Positions 52,736 through 62,207 are shown, numbered from the stretch's first letter. The stretch is DNA of 64,000 bases from Halorientalis pallida (GCF_004118325.1 NZ_RDFA01000002.1:315001-379000), one strand, 5' to 3'. The notes: generated by a model from the sequence alone, not told the origin. A program made the numbers and translations.

Positions 52736-53400
52736 ACGAGTTCGGAGAAATCGGAGGGAGCGGTCTCGGCGTCGGCGATCGAGTCGACGTCGATGTCGTG
52801 GATCAGGTCGACGAGCGGTTTCAGTTCGGGGAAGGTGTAGCAGGTCAGCGAGAAGTCGACGTCGGCGGCGGTGATCTCCGAGTCGATGACGAACACGATG
52901 TCGGTGTCGGGCCACTCCGTGATCTCGCCGAGCATCGTATCGCTGTCGCCGTAGGCGAAGTGGGGCGGCGAGTGGGCGATGGTCGTCCCGAGCACGTTCG
53001 CCCAGCCGTCGATGAACGCGGAGGTCATGATGTTGCCGACCTCCTGGATTGCGGACTTCTGCATGTCGGAGAAGCCGCTGCCGTCGGCTTCGGCCTCGGC
53101 TCCCTGGCCGAGCATGGCGTTGGCCAGGCGCTTGGACTCGGCCCGGGAGACCAGAAAGAGGAGATAGCCGTGGGGCGCGTCTTCGAGTTCGGTGTAGATG
53201 CCGACGTGCGAGTCGGTGTGGGTCTCGGTGCGCAGGTGCGTGCCGACGTCGTCGAAATCGAGGAAGTTCAGCTTCGAGACCGAGGCGGTGGTCTCGAGAC
53301 CGCTCATCTGCTGGAGGTGATCGGCGACGGTTTCGGCCCCCTCTTTGGCCAACCCGTTGAACAGGTGGAGCTTCCGCACGTCGACCTTCAGGGAATCCAT
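52732..53400 (-). CDS. CheC-like chemotaxis phosphatase
   Basis: A 222-residue protein of the CheC/CheX/FliY fold. The clear phosphatase half-site is QKSAIQEVGNIMTSAFIDGW with E120 and N123, the residues that attack CheY-P. The first half-site (expected around residues 16-25) is not preserved, so it may act with one active centre. Haloarchaea with archaella use CheC-type adaptors in taxis. No cheY or other che genes are nearby. TGTRSS tails are absent; acidic C-terminus ETAPSDFSELV. Confidence 0.82.
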   Translation of the reverse strand: MDSLKVDVRKLHLFNGLAKEGAETVADHLQQMSGLETTASVSKLNFLDFDDVGTHLRTETHTDSHVGIYTELEDAPHGYLLFLVSRAESKRLANAMLGQGAEAEADGSGFSDMQKSAIQEVGNIMTSAFIDGWANVLGTTIAHSPPHFAYGDSDTMLGEITEWPDTDIVFVIDSEITAADVDFSLTCYTFPELKPLVDLIHDIDVDSIADAETAPSDFSELV

Positions 53401-53492
53401 AGGGAATCCTACGGTTCCACCGGCATGAAACCACGGGGCGAGTAAGCGCTCGATACTGGGCGTTCGTCACGTTCACCGGGCGCCTAGACGAC

Positions 53493-53500
53493 AATTTAAA
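53493..53500 (+). promoter_or_regulatory. TATA-like box of the hel308-cgi121 operon
   Basis: AATTTAAA lies 27-34 nt upstream of the ATG at 53527, giving a leaderless transcript. Confidence 0.55.
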
Positions 53501-53526
53501 CCCGGGGACGCGCAAAGACGGCAGTA

Positions 53527-55923
53527 ATGGACGTCGCGGCGATTCCGGGGGTTCCCGACTGGCTGCCCGGACATCTAGAGGACGAGGGCATCGAGGCGCT
53601 GTACCCCCCACAGGCCGAGGCCGTCGAGGCGGGCGTCACCGAGGGCGCGAACCTCGTCGCCAGCGTGCCGACCGCCAGCGGGAAGACACTCGTCGCCGAG
53701 CTGGCGATGCTGTCGGCGGTGGCCGGCGGGGAGAGCGGCAAAGCGCTCTACATCGTCCCCCTCAGAGCGCTGGCCAGCGAGAAAGCCGAGGAGTTCGAAC
53801 AGTTCGAGCGGTACGGGGTCGAGGTGGGCGTCTCGACCGGCAACTACGATTCGGACGGCGGGTGGCTCGCGGACAAGGACATCATCGTCGCGACCAGCGA
53901 GAAGGTCGACTCGCTGGTACGCAACGACGCCGCCTGGATCGAGGACCTGTCCTGTGTCGTCACCGACGAGGTCCACCTCGTCGACGACGGCCAGCGCGGC
54001 CCCACGCTGGAAGTCACGCTCGCCAAGCTCCGGCAGTTGAACGCCGGCCTCCAGACCGTCGCGCTGTCGGCCACCATCGGCAACGCCGACGAACTGGCCG
54101 ACTGGCTCGACGCCGAACTCGTCGACTCGAACTGGCGGCCCATCGAACTCCAGAAGGGGGTCCACTACGGGCAGGCGCTCCACCTCGAAGACGGCAGTCA
54201 ACAGCGGCTCGAAGTCCGCAACGGCGAGAGCGAGACGGCCGCCATCGTCCGGGATACGCTCGCCGACGACGGGTCGACGCTGGTGTTCGTCAACTCCCGT
54301 CGCAACGCCGAAGCCGCCGCCCGTCGCCTGTCCTCGACGACGCGAGACTTCCTCGACGCCGACGAGCGCGAGACGCTCGCCGAGATCGCCGCCGAGATTC
54401 GTGACGTGAGCGACACCGAAACGAGCGACGACCTGGCCGACGCCGTCGAAGGGGGTGCGGCGTTCCACCACGCCGGCCTCGCCAGCGACCACCGCTCGCT
54501 GATCGAAGACGCGTTCCGCGACCGCCTCCTGAAGGTCGTCTGTGCGACGCCGACGCTGGCGGCGGGCGTCAACACGCCCTCCCGGCGGGTCGTCGTCCGG
54601 GACTGGCGGCGCTACGACGGCTCGACGGGCGGGATGGCTCCGCTCTCGGTGCTCGAGGTCCACCAGATGATGGGGCGGGCCGGGCGACCCGGCCTCGACC
54701 CCTACGGCGAGGCCGTCCTGCTGGCCAACAGCCACGACGAACTGGACGAACTGTTCGAACGGTACGTCTGGGCCGACCCCGAGCCGGTGCGGTCGAAACT
54801 CGCCGCCGAGCCCGCGCTCCGCACGCACCTGCTCGCGACTGTGGCCTCCGGGTTCGCCAGTTCCCGGGAGGGACTGCTGGAGTTTCTGGAACGGACCCTC
54901 CACGCTACCCAGAACGCCGACCGGAACGAACTGGAGCGGGTCACCGACCGGATGCTCGACTATCTGGAAGTGAACGACTTTCTGGAGCGTGATGGCGACC
55001 AGTTGCAGGCCACCGGTCTGGGCCACACCGTCTCGCGGCTCTACCTCGATCCGATGAGCGCCGCCGAGATCATCGACGGGCTGCGCGACTGGGAACGCTC
55101 GGGCGGACGGACGGAGTCGAGCCGTACGGCGGGCGAGACGGGCGACGAGGAACCCGCCGGCTTCACCCGGGCGAGCGAACTCGCGGCCAACGACGACGGC
55201 GACGACGGACCACGTGAGCCGCCGTCGGCGCTCGGCCTCTATCACCTCGTCGCGCGTACGCCGGACATGTACGAACTGTATCTCCGGAGCGGCGACGAGG
55301 ACGAATACACGCAACTGGCCTTCGAGCGCGAGACGGAGTTCCTGGGCCCGATGCCCAGCGAGTACGAGGACGACCGCTTCGAGGACTGGCTGTCGGCGCT
55401 GAAGACCGCCCGCCTGCTCGAGGACTGGGCCAGCGAGATCGACGAGAGCGAGATTACCGACCGCTACGGCGTCGGCCCGGGGGACATCCGCGGGAAAGTC
55501 GAGACCACCCAGTGGTTGCTGGGGGCCGCGGAGTCGCTGGCGGGCGAACTCGGCCTGAACTGCGTGCCGGCGGTGCGGGAGGCGCGCACCCGGGTCGAAC
55601 ACGGCGTGCGGAGCGAACTCGTCGACCTGGCGGGCGTTCGCGGCGTCGGGCGGAAACGGGCCCGGCGACTCTACGACGCCGGCATCCGGACCCGCGCCGA
55701 CCTGCGGGAGGCCGACAAGGCGGTCGTCCTCGGGGCGCTCCGGGGCCGGGAGAAGACCGCCGAGAACGTGCTCGAAAACGCCGGCCGGGAGAACCCGTCG
55801 ATGGACGGCGTCGAGCCGGCCGAGATCGACGGGATCGACGCGACTGCAGGGGAAAGCGACGACGGAGATGGGGCGACGGCGGCCGACGACCCGGAAGACC
55901 AGTCCAGCCTGGGTGATTTCTGA
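53527..55923 (+). CDS. hel308: Hel308 DNA helicase
   Basis: A 798-residue superfamily 2 helicase that acts on stalled replication forks. Motifs: Walker A VPTASGKT (47-54), DEVH (about 156), [26 protein letters not shown] (motif VI). A winged-helix and ratchet domain follow, with a C-terminal helix-hairpin-helix ([20 protein letters not shown]). A Pro/Gly/Asp-rich insertion near 545-575 ([17 protein letters not shown]) is a typical haloarchaeal loop. Motif II as DEVH, where DExH varies, is normal for the family. It ends in TGATG, overlapping the cgi121 start by one base, which indicates coupled translation. Confidence 0.95.
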   Translation: MDVAAIPGVPDWLPGHLEDEGIEALYPPQAEAVEAGVTEGANLVASVPTASGKTLVAELAMLSAVAGGESGKALYIVPLRALASEKAEEFEQFERYGVEVGVSTGNYDSDGGWLADKDIIVATSEKVDSLVRNDAAWIEDLSCVVTDEVHLVDDGQRGPTLEVTLAKLRQLNAGLQTVALSATIGNADELADWLDAELVDSNWRPIELQKGVHYGQALHLEDGSQQRLEVRNGESETAAIVRDTLADDGSTLVFVNSRRNAEAAARRLSSTTRDFLDADERETLAEIAAEIRDVSDTETSDDLADAVEGGAAFHHAGLASDHRSLIEDAFRDRLLKVVCATPTLAAGVNTPSRRVVVRDWRRYDGSTGGMAPLSVLEVHQMMGRAGRPGLDPYGEAVLLANSHDELDELFERYVWADPEPVRSKLAAEPALRTHLLATVASGFASSREGLLEFLERTLHATQNADRNELERVTDRMLDYLEVNDFLERDGDQLQATGLGHTVSRLYLDPMSAAEIIDGLRDWERSGGRTESSRTAGETGDEEPAGFTRASELAANDDGDDGPREPPSALGLYHLVARTPDMYELYLRSGDEDEYTQLAFERETEFLGPMPSEYEDDRFEDWLSALKTARLLEDWASEIDESEITDRYGVGPGDIRGKVETTQWLLGAAESLAGELGLNCVPAVREARTRVEHGVRSELVDLAGVRGVGRKRARRLYDAGIRTRADLREADKAVVLGALRGREKTAENVLENAGRENPSMDGVEPAEIDGIDATAGESDDGDGATAADDPEDQSSLGDF

Positions 55924-56423
55924 TGCAGGTGGTCGAGGGCACGGCGACGGTCGAAGATATCGAGGGGTTCGTCGCGGAACTGGGCGAGATCGGTGAGGAC
56001 CACGACTGCGCGGTGCAGGCGTTCGACGCCCGGTACGTCGTCGGCCGTGACCACCTCGAACGCGCGGTCGCGTGTGCCGACCGGGCCCGGGAACGCGGCG
56101 AGGCCATCGCGAACGACCACGCCGTCGAGATCCTGCTGTACGCGGCCGGCCGCCGACAGATCTCGCGGGCACTCGAAATGGGGGTCGCCGAGGGAGAGTG
56201 TCCGGTCGCGGTCGTCGTCCACGGTATGGGTGAGAGTGCGGACGAAGCCGGCGCGGCCGCGGCGGTGGCGGACCTGCTGGCCCCGGCCGAGACGCTCGAC
56301 GGGTACGACGCGGAGCGCGTCCGGGACTTCTTCGACGTGTCCGACCGGGAACTCGCGGCCACCGACGCCGGCCTGCCGGCGCTGGTCGGTGAACGGGTCG
56401 CACTGCTCGCCGTCGAGAAGTAA
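55923..56423 (+). CDS. cgi121: KEOPS complex subunit Cgi121
   Basis: A 166-residue Cgi121 protein: VVEGTATVEDIEGFVAELGE, an internal AVQAFDARYVVGRDHLERAVACADRARERGEAIANDHAVEILLYAAGRRQISRA (the conserved core), and PVAVVVHGMGE. Cgi121 is the tRNA-recruiting subunit of KEOPS, which makes t6A at position 37. Kae1, Bud32 and Pcc1 are not in the window. ATG at 55923 overlaps the helicase stop, so it is an operon partner of hel308. The helicase link is a well-conserved haloarchaeal pairing, but the biological reason is unknown. Confidence 0.92.
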   Translation: MQVVEGTATVEDIEGFVAELGEIGEDHDCAVQAFDARYVVGRDHLERAVACADRARERGEAIANDHAVEILLYAAGRRQISRALEMGVAEGECPVAVVVHGMGESADEAGAAAAVADLLAPAETLDGYDAERVRDFFDVSDRELAATDAGLPALVGERVALLAVEK

Positions 56424-56640
56424 TCTGTCTGTTCGGAAGGTTGAAACGACCGGCCTCGCTCGGTCCGCCCGGGGGCGCGCAGTGGAGGACGCGGTCGAGC
56501 GCCGGCGGAGAGTCGGTGATTCATGCCGGTACCACGGCGTAACTACCTGTTGGCATGCTATACGATAACATTGGCTCGGGCGGAGCTGAAACGGGGGGTA
56601 TCGGACGCGAACGCGAGCCGTCCGGGCACACACCCTACGT

Positions 56641-57354
56641 ATGAGCGAGCGGTGGCGGGTTGCGACGGTCGTACTGTGTGTCGTCGTGCTCGGGAGCCAC
56701 GCGACAGTGGACCGGGCCGCGGCGGCCGCGCCGGGGACCGGCGACGGCGTGCTGGGCGTCGCGATCATCGCGGGGATGGCGATCAGTGCGGGATTGCTCG
56801 TCGCCTGGATCGCGGTGACCCAGCGGCTGGACGACCGCGAGGGGCTGGCGGCCGACTGGCTGGCGGTGGCGGTCGGGCCCCTGCTGTCGAGTCTCGGGGC
56901 GGTCGCGATGCTGACGGCGGCGGGCGAGAATCCGGGCGTCGCGGGCGTGCTGGCGTCGTTCGGGACGATTCTCGCGTGGGTCGTCGTCGGCGCGGCCGGC
57001 CGGAGTGGGCGGGCGCCACTGGTCCGTCGTGGCGTCGGCGGTGCGACGCTGGCGGCCGGGTACGCCGCCGGTTCGCTCGTCGGCTTGCTCGGTGGGGCGG
57101 TCCTGGCCGGCCACGTCACGGTCACGGCGGCGGTGGGCCGCGGCGACGGGTGGCTGCGGGCGACGGGCGTGACGGTCTGTATCCTGGGCGGGTGCCTGGG
57201 TGTGACCGTCCTCGGGCTCGGAACGGTGGGCCTGTCGCCGGCCGGACGGGTGGCGGCCCTCGCGTTCGCCGGCGGGAGCCTGCTCGTCGTCGGGCTCGTG
57301 GAGACGAACCTCACCGGCTCGCCGCCGTGGGACCGGTCGCTCGACGCGTCGTGA
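56641..57354 (+). CDS. Uncharacterised membrane protein (237 aa)
   Basis: Starts MSERWRVATVVLCVVVLGSH. Seven or eight hydrophobic helices, rich in Gly/Ala, with a possible signal anchor at the start and a hydrophilic end (LTGSPPWDRSLDAS). Composition suggests a small transporter-like or channel-like protein, but no family is recognised. CTATACGATAAC about 60-80 nt upstream is an AT-rich promoter candidate. The 217-nt gap to cgi121 contains nothing else. It precedes the alpha/beta hydrolase gene by 42 nt in the same direction. Confidence 0.6.
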   Translation: MSERWRVATVVLCVVVLGSHATVDRAAAAAPGTGDGVLGVAIIAGMAISAGLLVAWIAVTQRLDDREGLAADWLAVAVGPLLSSLGAVAMLTAAGENPGVAGVLASFGTILAWVVVGAAGRSGRAPLVRRGVGGATLAAGYAAGSLVGLLGGAVLAGHVTVTAAVGRGDGWLRATGVTVCILGGCLGVTVLGLGTVGLSPAGRVAALAFAGGSLLVVGLVETNLTGSPPWDRSLDAS

Positions 57355-57396
57355 GATGCCGAAGACACAAGGTCTGTGACACCGACGTACGGATGA

Positions 57397-58275
57397 ATGG
57401 CGAGTTCGAGCAGTGACGCTGGCGCCGGCGGGCAACGAGCGTTCGAGGTGACGGCCGAAGACGGGTCGGGTCGGGAGACGACGACGACCGTCCAGTACAG
57501 AGACACGGGCGACGGCCGACCGCTGGTGTTGTTACACGGCGTCGGTCTCGACGCGAAACACATCTCCTGGAAACACGCGATCCCACACCTCGCGGCGGAC
57601 CACCGCGTGATCGCGCCGGACCTGCCGGGCCACGGCGACAGCGACAAGCCGAACATCCGGTACACGACCGACTACTACGTCGACGTGCTGTCGGGACTCG
57701 TCGACGAACTCGATCTCGACCGGCCCAGGGTCGCCGGGATCTCGATGGGGGGTGCCATCGCCCTGGGCTACGCGCTGGAGGCGGCGGTCGAACGGCTGGC
57801 GCTGGTCGACAGCTACGGGCTGGGGGCCGACGCCGGCTGGCGACCGATGACGTCGGTCGCTCTGCGGATGCCCGTCGTCGACCAGTTCGTCTGGAACACG
57901 ATGGGCGTCAACGAGGGGACCGTCCGGGACACCCTCCGCGGGTACATGACCCAGGCCTCAGAGGAGTTCGTCACGGAGATCCACGAGATCCTGCAGGACG
58001 ACGCCTGCGGTCGCACCCTCCGGAGCTGGCAGCGCAGTGAGTTCCGCGCCTGCGGGTTCCGGACCTGCTACGTGGACGACCTCTCAGAGCTGGACGTCCC
58101 GACGCTGCTCGTCCACGGCGACGACGACACGCTCTTGCCGACGACGTGGTCCGAGCGTGCCCACGACCGACTCCCGGACAGCCGCCTCCACGTCCTCGAA
58201 GACTGCGGTCACTGGCCGCCCCGGGAACGCCCGGCCACGTTCAACCGCGTGCTGGCGGACTTCCTGGCGAGCTAG
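57397..58275 (+). CDS. Alpha/beta-hydrolase-fold enzyme (292 aa)
   Basis: A single-domain hydrolase. RPLVLLHGVGLDAKH holds the oxyanion HG; DLPGHGDSDKP; the nucleophile elbow is GISMGGAIALGY; the acid is in VHGDDDTLLP; the catalytic His is in DCGHWPPRE. All three residues are present. The family includes esterases, lipases and C-C bond hydrolases; the substrate cannot be told. It lies just upstream of the PHA cluster and is not part of the synthase; a PHA-depolymerase role is possible but only positional. The Ser-rich leader MASSSSDAGAGG is likely genuine. Confidence 0.85.
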   Translation: MASSSSDAGAGGQRAFEVTAEDGSGRETTTTVQYRDTGDGRPLVLLHGVGLDAKHISWKHAIPHLAADHRVIAPDLPGHGDSDKPNIRYTTDYYVDVLSGLVDELDLDRPRVAGISMGGAIALGYALEAAVERLALVDSYGLGADAGWRPMTSVALRMPVVDQFVWNTMGVNEGTVRDTLRGYMTQASEEFVTEIHEILQDDACGRTLRSWQRSEFRACGFRTCYVDDLSELDVPTLLVHGDDDTLLPTTWSERAHDRLPDSRLHVLEDCGHWPPRERPATFNRVLADFLAS

Positions 58276-58440
58276 GGGTCGAAACTGCGGATGCCGAACG
58301 TTGGTAACCGAGATGCGGTGGTCACCAGCGACTGGAAAGATTGCGGGGCAGACCCCAAATGTCAGTGAATCAACCGGAGTGATAGCGAGGGAGGGCTCCT
58401 GCCGCGGTGCAGGCAGAAAGGGGAGCGCGCGTGCTGGTGG

Positions 58441-59058
58441 TTACTCGGGCTGTTCGTCGACCAGGATGACGGCTTCGCCGTCGATGACGACTTCCTCGCC
58501 CTGCTTGACCTGCGTGGTCAGCCGGAACTGGTCGTTGCCCAGGTCCTCGACGATCTCGATCTCGGCGGTGAGGCGATCACCGATGCGGACCGGGTTGTGG
58601 AATTCGAGATCCTGCGAGAGGTAGACGACCAGTCCGGGCACGCGGGCGAGGGCGGCGCTGATGAGGCCGCCGACGAGCGTCCCGTGGGCGATCCGGCCCC
58701 GGAAGCGGGTCTCGGAGGCGTACTCGTCGTCGAGGTGCAGCGGGTTGGTGTCGCCGCTGGCAGCCGCGAACGAGGTAACGTCGTCCTCGGAGATGGTCTT
58801 GGTGAACTCGATGCGGTCCCCGACGCCGAGCTCGGTCCGGTCGTCCTCTGTCCGGTCGATGGTCCACTCGGGGAGGTCTTCGTCGGGTTCGATCCGCTCT
58901 CGCGGCGGCAGCGTCGGGTCCTCGTCGGTGTCCTCGTCGGAGTTGACACCGAAGGCCGCGAACGCCGCTCTGTTCGCCTCGAGGACGCTGTTGAAAACGT
59001 GCGACGAGGTCTCCGTCCACGTGTCCAGCAACGCGCTCCGATGCGGGTTGGAGCTCAT
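58441..59058 (-). CDS. phaJ: MaoC-type (R)-enoyl-CoA hydratase of the PHA cluster
   Basis: A 205-residue hotdog-fold hydratase. The hydratase core is FAAASGDTNPLHLDDEYASETRFRGRIAHGTLVGGL with D103 and H108 of the MaoC motif. An N-terminal 60-residue extension (MSSNPHRSALLDTWTETSSH, acidic linker) is characteristic of the haloarchaeal type. It converts enoyl-CoA from beta-oxidation to (R)-3-hydroxyacyl-CoA, a PHA monomer. Divergently placed from phaR-phaP-phaE-phaC, sharing the control region at 59059-59293. A TATA-like box supports a leaderless ATG at 59058. The symbol phaJ is by role; maoC is equally used. Confidence 0.88.
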   Translation of the reverse strand: MSSNPHRSALLDTWTETSSHVFNSVLEANRAAFAAFGVNSDEDTDEDPTLPPRERIEPDEDLPEWTIDRTEDDRTELGVGDRIEFTKTISEDDVTSFAAASGDTNPLHLDDEYASETRFRGRIAHGTLVGGLISAALARVPGLVVYLSQDLEFHNPVRIGDRLTAEIEIVEDLGNDQFRLTTQVKQGEEVVIDGEAVILVDEQPE

Positions 59059-59083
59059 TGGCACCAGTTGTTGGAAGTGGCTG

Positions 59084-59091
59084 TATTAAAA
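59084..59091 (-). promoter_or_regulatory. TATA-like box of the MaoC-type hydratase gene
   Basis: On the minus strand it reads TTTTAATA, 26-33 nt before the ATG at 59058. This spacing supports a leaderless transcript. Confidence 0.55.
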
Positions 59092-59209
59092 CGTGGTGGT
59101 TCACATGATTCGTCCGCTCCAGAACGGCATCTAGAGGCCGCTCTGTGCGAATCGCGCGGGCTCACCGTGGTCGGAGAGGGCCGTCGGTCGGCCCCCGCTG
59201 GTTCAGTTT

Positions 59210-59236
59210 CTACCATTTGCTACCAATAGATGGTAG
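59210..59236. promoter_or_regulatory. Inverted repeat, probable PhaR operator
   Basis: CTACCAT at 59210-59216 and ATGGTAG at 59230-59236 with a 13-nt spacer; CTACCA recurs inside the spacer at 59220-59225, and TGGATGGT follows. It lies just before the phaR TATA-like box, as expected for an autorepressor of the AbrB-type PhaR known in haloarchaea. The symmetry is seen; binding is inferred. Confidence 0.55.
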
Positions 59237-59250
59237 TGGATGGTGAGAAG

Positions 59251-59264
59251 CATAACCCTTATGG
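59251..59264 (+). promoter_or_regulatory. TATA-like region of the phaRPEC operon
   Basis: CATAACCCTTATGG lies 30-43 nt upstream of the phaR ATG and next to the inverted repeat at 59210-59236. This is the best AT-rich candidate ahead of the operon. Confidence 0.45.
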
Positions 59265-59293
59265 TGTCGAGTGGGTTAGAGAGGGGTGAAGGG

Positions 59294-59605
59294 ATGACCG
59301 AGCAACACGACAGCGAGGACGGCTTCATGTGGCCCCCCTCGATGATGAAGGGGTTCCAGCAGGCCAGCGAGCAGGCGATGGAGCAGCAACAGGAGTTTAT
59401 CCAGCAGCTGCTCGGTGCCAGCACGTCGGGCGTTGGCGTTCCCCAGTTGGGCGCGATGAGTCAGATGGCGACGTTCAAGACCCGCGTCCAGAGCGGCGGA
59501 CGCATCAGCATTCCCGACGCCGAGCGCGAGGCGCTCGACATCGAGGAGGGCGACATCGTCCAGACTGTCGTCGTGCCGGTCAAGCGCAAGCGTTCCCAGG
59601 AGTGA
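59294..59605 (+). CDS. phaR: PhaR, AbrB-like regulator of the PHA operon
   Basis: A 103-residue protein. An N-terminal granule-interacting-type region (DGFMWPPSMMKGFQQASEQAMEQQQEFIQQLLG), amphipathic and Gln-rich, precedes a SpoVT/AbrB swapped-hairpin DNA-binding domain (FKTRVQSGGRISIPDAEREALDIEEGDIVQTVVVPVKRK). In haloarchaea PhaR represses its own operon and may be released when it binds PHA granules, using the N-terminal part. The ATG at 59294 is chosen because it leaves a sensible leader after the TATA-like region. It precedes phaP by 7 nt. Confidence 0.9.
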   Translation: MTEQHDSEDGFMWPPSMMKGFQQASEQAMEQQQEFIQQLLGASTSGVGVPQLGAMSQMATFKTRVQSGGRISIPDAEREALDIEEGDIVQTVVVPVKRKRSQE

Positions 59606-59612
59606 ACCCACT

Positions 59613-60164
59613 ATGGCAGAATACACTACCCCCATCACCACGACGTTCGAGATGCAGCGCCAGGCGATCAAGCAGGGACAGAACGCGGTCGAGCAGGGCG
59701 TCGAGTTCCAGCAGACCGTCAGCGAGGCCTTCGTCGACAGCCTGGGCAGCCAGGAGTCGGCCCAGCGCCGCACCGTCGAACTGTCGAAGACCGCCTTCCA
59801 CAGCTACCTCGACGCGATCGAGAGCACCATGCCCGGTGCGGCCGGCTCCGTCGAGGAGATCCGCGAGGCCGTCGACGAACAGTTCGAGTTCCTGCTCGAG
59901 AACCACGCCGAACTGTTCGGGAACATCGAGGAGGAGACCCGCGAGGGCCTCGACGCTTACGACGAGCTGACCGCGGACTACCTCGACGCGATGGACGAAC
60001 AGATCGAGATGGTTCTGGACGCCCACGAGGACCTCGAGGGCCAGTCGATCGAAGCCGCCGAGCAGGTCGAAGACCAGGTCGAGCAGATGCAGGACCAGGT
60101 CGAGCAGGTCCAGGACCAGGTCCAGGAAGTGCAGGAGCAGGCCCAGGAGTCCCTCGAGGCCTGA
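59613..60164 (+). CDS. phaP: PhaP phasin, PHA granule coat protein
   Basis: A 183-residue acidic, entirely helical protein. Amphipathic helix with QRQAIKQGQNAVEQGVEFQQTVSEAF at the start, SAQRRTVELSKTAFHSYLDAIE in the middle, and a long Gln/Val/Glu coiled-coil tail (EQVEDQVEQMQDQVEQVQDQ). It fits haloarchaeal phasins that bind the PHA surface. Helix rich in Glu and Gln is typical. Followed by a T5 run before phaE, which may raise phasin output over the synthase. Confidence 0.9.
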   Translation: MAEYTTPITTTFEMQRQAIKQGQNAVEQGVEFQQTVSEAFVDSLGSQESAQRRTVELSKTAFHSYLDAIESTMPGAAGSVEEIREAVDEQFEFLLENHAELFGNIEEETREGLDAYDELTADYLDAMDEQIEMVLDAHEDLEGQSIEAAEQVEDQVEQMQDQVEQVQDQVQEVQEQAQESLEA

Positions 60165-60186
60165 CCGGCGCGAACGACCAACCCGA

Positions 60187-60191
60187 TTTTT
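60187..60191 (+). terminator. Oligo-T tract between phaP and phaE
   Basis: GATTTTTG, 22 nt after the phaP stop; perhaps a partial terminator so that phaR-phaP transcripts outnumber phaE-phaC. No strong promoter is seen in the 52-nt gap. Confidence 0.35.
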
Positions 60192-60216
60192 GTTGTCGGC
60201 TACAAACGGTACCACC

Positions 60217-60759
60217 ATGAGCGACACAACCAACGACCCGATGGAAGACTGGAACGAGATGGTAGAGGAGATGAACGACGCGGTCGCCGACTCCATGGAA
60301 CAGAACATGAAAGCCCAGGCGGCCTTCATGGAGTCCTGGGCCGAGGCCGTCGAGGGCTCGATGCCCGAGGAAGACGAGATGGCCGAGGGTTTCGAGGGGT
60401 ACAACCGGGCCTACGAGGTCTGGATGGACGCGTCCGAGAAGATGTTCGAGCGCACGACCGACGCGGCACAGGGCGAGGACGTCGAGCCCTCAGAGGTCCG
60501 TGACATCTGGCTACAGTCGGCCAACGAGGCATTCAAGGAAGTCATGGGCACCTCCGCGTTCGCCGCCGCCAACGGCCAGCTGGTCGAGGCGATGATGGAC
60601 ATGCAGGAGGAGGCCGACGAGGTCACCCAGGACACGATCCAGCAGCTGGGCCTCCCGACCCGCGACGACGTGATGGAGGTCGGCGAGCGCCTCGTGGAAC
60701 TGGAACGACGCCAGCACGCCGTCGAGCAGAAGCTCGACGAGATCCTCGAGGAACTATGA
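60217..60759 (+). CDS. phaE: PHA synthase subunit PhaE
   Basis: A 180-residue archaeal PhaE, the partner that activates PhaC in class III synthases. It is acidic and helical: [43 protein letters not shown], then [54 protein letters not shown]. The signature [15 protein letters not shown] near the end is the PhaE-specific helix. The gene overlaps phaC by four bases (ATGA), so synthesis is coupled. Archaeal PhaE is short compared with bacterial class III PhaE (about 350 residues). Confidence 0.93.
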   Translation: MSDTTNDPMEDWNEMVEEMNDAVADSMEQNMKAQAAFMESWAEAVEGSMPEEDEMAEGFEGYNRAYEVWMDASEKMFERTTDAAQGEDVEPSEVRDIWLQSANEAFKEVMGTSAFAAANGQLVEAMMDMQEEADEVTQDTIQQLGLPTRDDVMEVGERLVELERRQHAVEQKLDEILEEL

Positions 60760-62207
60760 TCAACCCGTTCGCGAACGCACTGGACGCCCAGCGCGAGGGG
60801 TTCGAGGCGATGGCCGACGGGCTAGAGAAGGCGAGTGTCACCCCCGAGCGAGCTGGCCCACTGGCGAAGATCGAGGTCGGCGAGACCCCCAGCGAGGTCG
60901 TCTACACCGAGAACAAGCTGGAACTGCTCCACTACAAGCCCGAGGACGCCGGTATCGAGGTGCCCGAGGAGGAGCAGTGTGACGTGCCGATCCTCGTCGT
61001 CTACGCGCTGATCAACAAGCCGTACATCCTCGACCTCCAGGCCGAGCGGTCGGTCGTGCGCCGCCTGCTGGAGGCGGGCCACGACGTGTACCTCATCGAC
61101 TGGAACGAGCCCTCGCGGATGGACCAGTTCCTCACGCTCGACGACTACGTCAACCGGTACATCCACAACTGCGTCGAGGAGGTCGCCGAGCGCACGGGCA
61201 ACGAGAAGATCAACATCCTGGGCTACTGCATGGGCGGCACCATGACGGCGATGTACGCCGCGCTCCACCCCGAGAAGGTCAACGCGATGGCCCTGATGGC
61301 CGCCGGCCTCTACTTCGACGAGACCGGTGGCGTCCTCGAAGACTGGGGCAGCGAGGAGTACTACGACCCCGAGGACGTGACCGACGTGTTCGGCAACGTT
61401 CCCGCGGGCATGCTCGACGTGGGCTTCGCCCTGATGGACCCCGTCGACAACTACGTCTCGAAGTACGTCCGGCTGTACGACAACCTCGAGAACGAGGCCT
61501 TCGTCGAGAACTTCGCCCGGATGGAGCGGTGGCTCGGTGAGGGGATCGACCTCGCCGGCGCGGCCTACGAGCAGTTCCTGGGCGACATCTACCAGGACAA
61601 CAAGCTCTACGAGAACGAACTCTATCTGGACGGGAAACACGTCGACGTCGAGAACATCGACATGCCGCTGCTCCAGCTCATGGGCGAGTACGACCACCTC
61701 ATCCCGGCGGCGGCGAGCAAGCCGTTCAACGACGTGGTCGGCTCCGACGACATCGAAACCATCGAGTACCCGACCGGCCACATCGGCCTGTCGGTGTCGG
61801 GCTCCTCCCACGAGGACGTCTGGCCCCGCGCCGCCGAGTGGTTCCACGAGCAAAGCGAGAACGTGGAGAGCGACGAGGAGGCCACCGAGATCGAGATCGG
61901 CGACGGTGCCGACGCGGCCGTCGAGGCCGAGGAGGAACCGGAGGCCGACGAACCGGCGGCCGACGACAACGAGATCGAGGTCGAGGCGACCGAGAGCGAG
62001 GACGGCGAACAGGCCACCCTCACCGGCGACGAGGGGGCCGACGGCGTCGAGACGGTCTCCGGCATCGGCCCGACCTACGCCGAGCGCCTCCAGGGCGCTG
62101 GCATCGAGACGGTCGCCGACCTTGCCGAAGCCGACGCCGACACCGTGGCCGAGGCCGCCGAGGTCTCGGCGTCCCGCGCCCAGGACTGGATCGACCAGGT
62201 CGCCTGA
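60756..62207 (+). CDS. phaC: PHA synthase subunit PhaC (class III) with a C-terminal helix-hairpin-helix domain
   Basis: A 483-residue polymerase. The catalytic triad is C158 (GYCMGGTM lipase-like box), D313 (EYDHLIP) and H342 (TGHIGLSV). The sequence [17 protein letters not shown] starts at an ATG overlapping phaE. After the catalytic core, a long acidic linker (about 365-430) leads to a domain with [26 protein letters not shown] (about 434-459). This is a helix-hairpin-helix module, often found in DNA-binding proteins. The long C-terminal extension is known for haloarchaeal PhaC and is needed for activity in some. Polymerises (R)-3-hydroxyacyl-CoA. Confidence 0.95.
   Translation: MINPFANALDAQREGFEAMADGLEKASVTPERAGPLAKIEVGETPSEVVYTENKLELLHYKPEDAGIEVPEEEQCDVPILVVYALINKPYILDLQAERSVVRRLLEAGHDVYLIDWNEPSRMDQFLTLDDYVNRYIHNCVEEVAERTGNEKINILGYCMGGTMTAMYAALHPEKVNAMALMAAGLYFDETGGVLEDWGSEEYYDPEDVTDVFGNVPAGMLDVGFALMDPVDNYVSKYVRLYDNLENEAFVENFARMERWLGEGIDLAGAAYEQFLGDIYQDNKLYENELYLDGKHVDVENIDMPLLQLMGEYDHLIPAAASKPFNDVVGSDDIETIEYPTGHIGLSVSGSSHEDVWPRAAEWFHEQSENVESDEEATEIEIGDGADAAVEAEEEPEADEPAADDNEIEVEATESEDGEQATLTGDEGADGVETVSGIGPTYAERLQGAGIETVADLAEADADTVAEAAEVSASRAQDWIDQVA

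Noticed and set aside
53575-56403. 942-codon open frame opposite hel308
   Set aside because: Antisense of hel308 and cgi121; Arg/Pro/Gly-rich with no domain.
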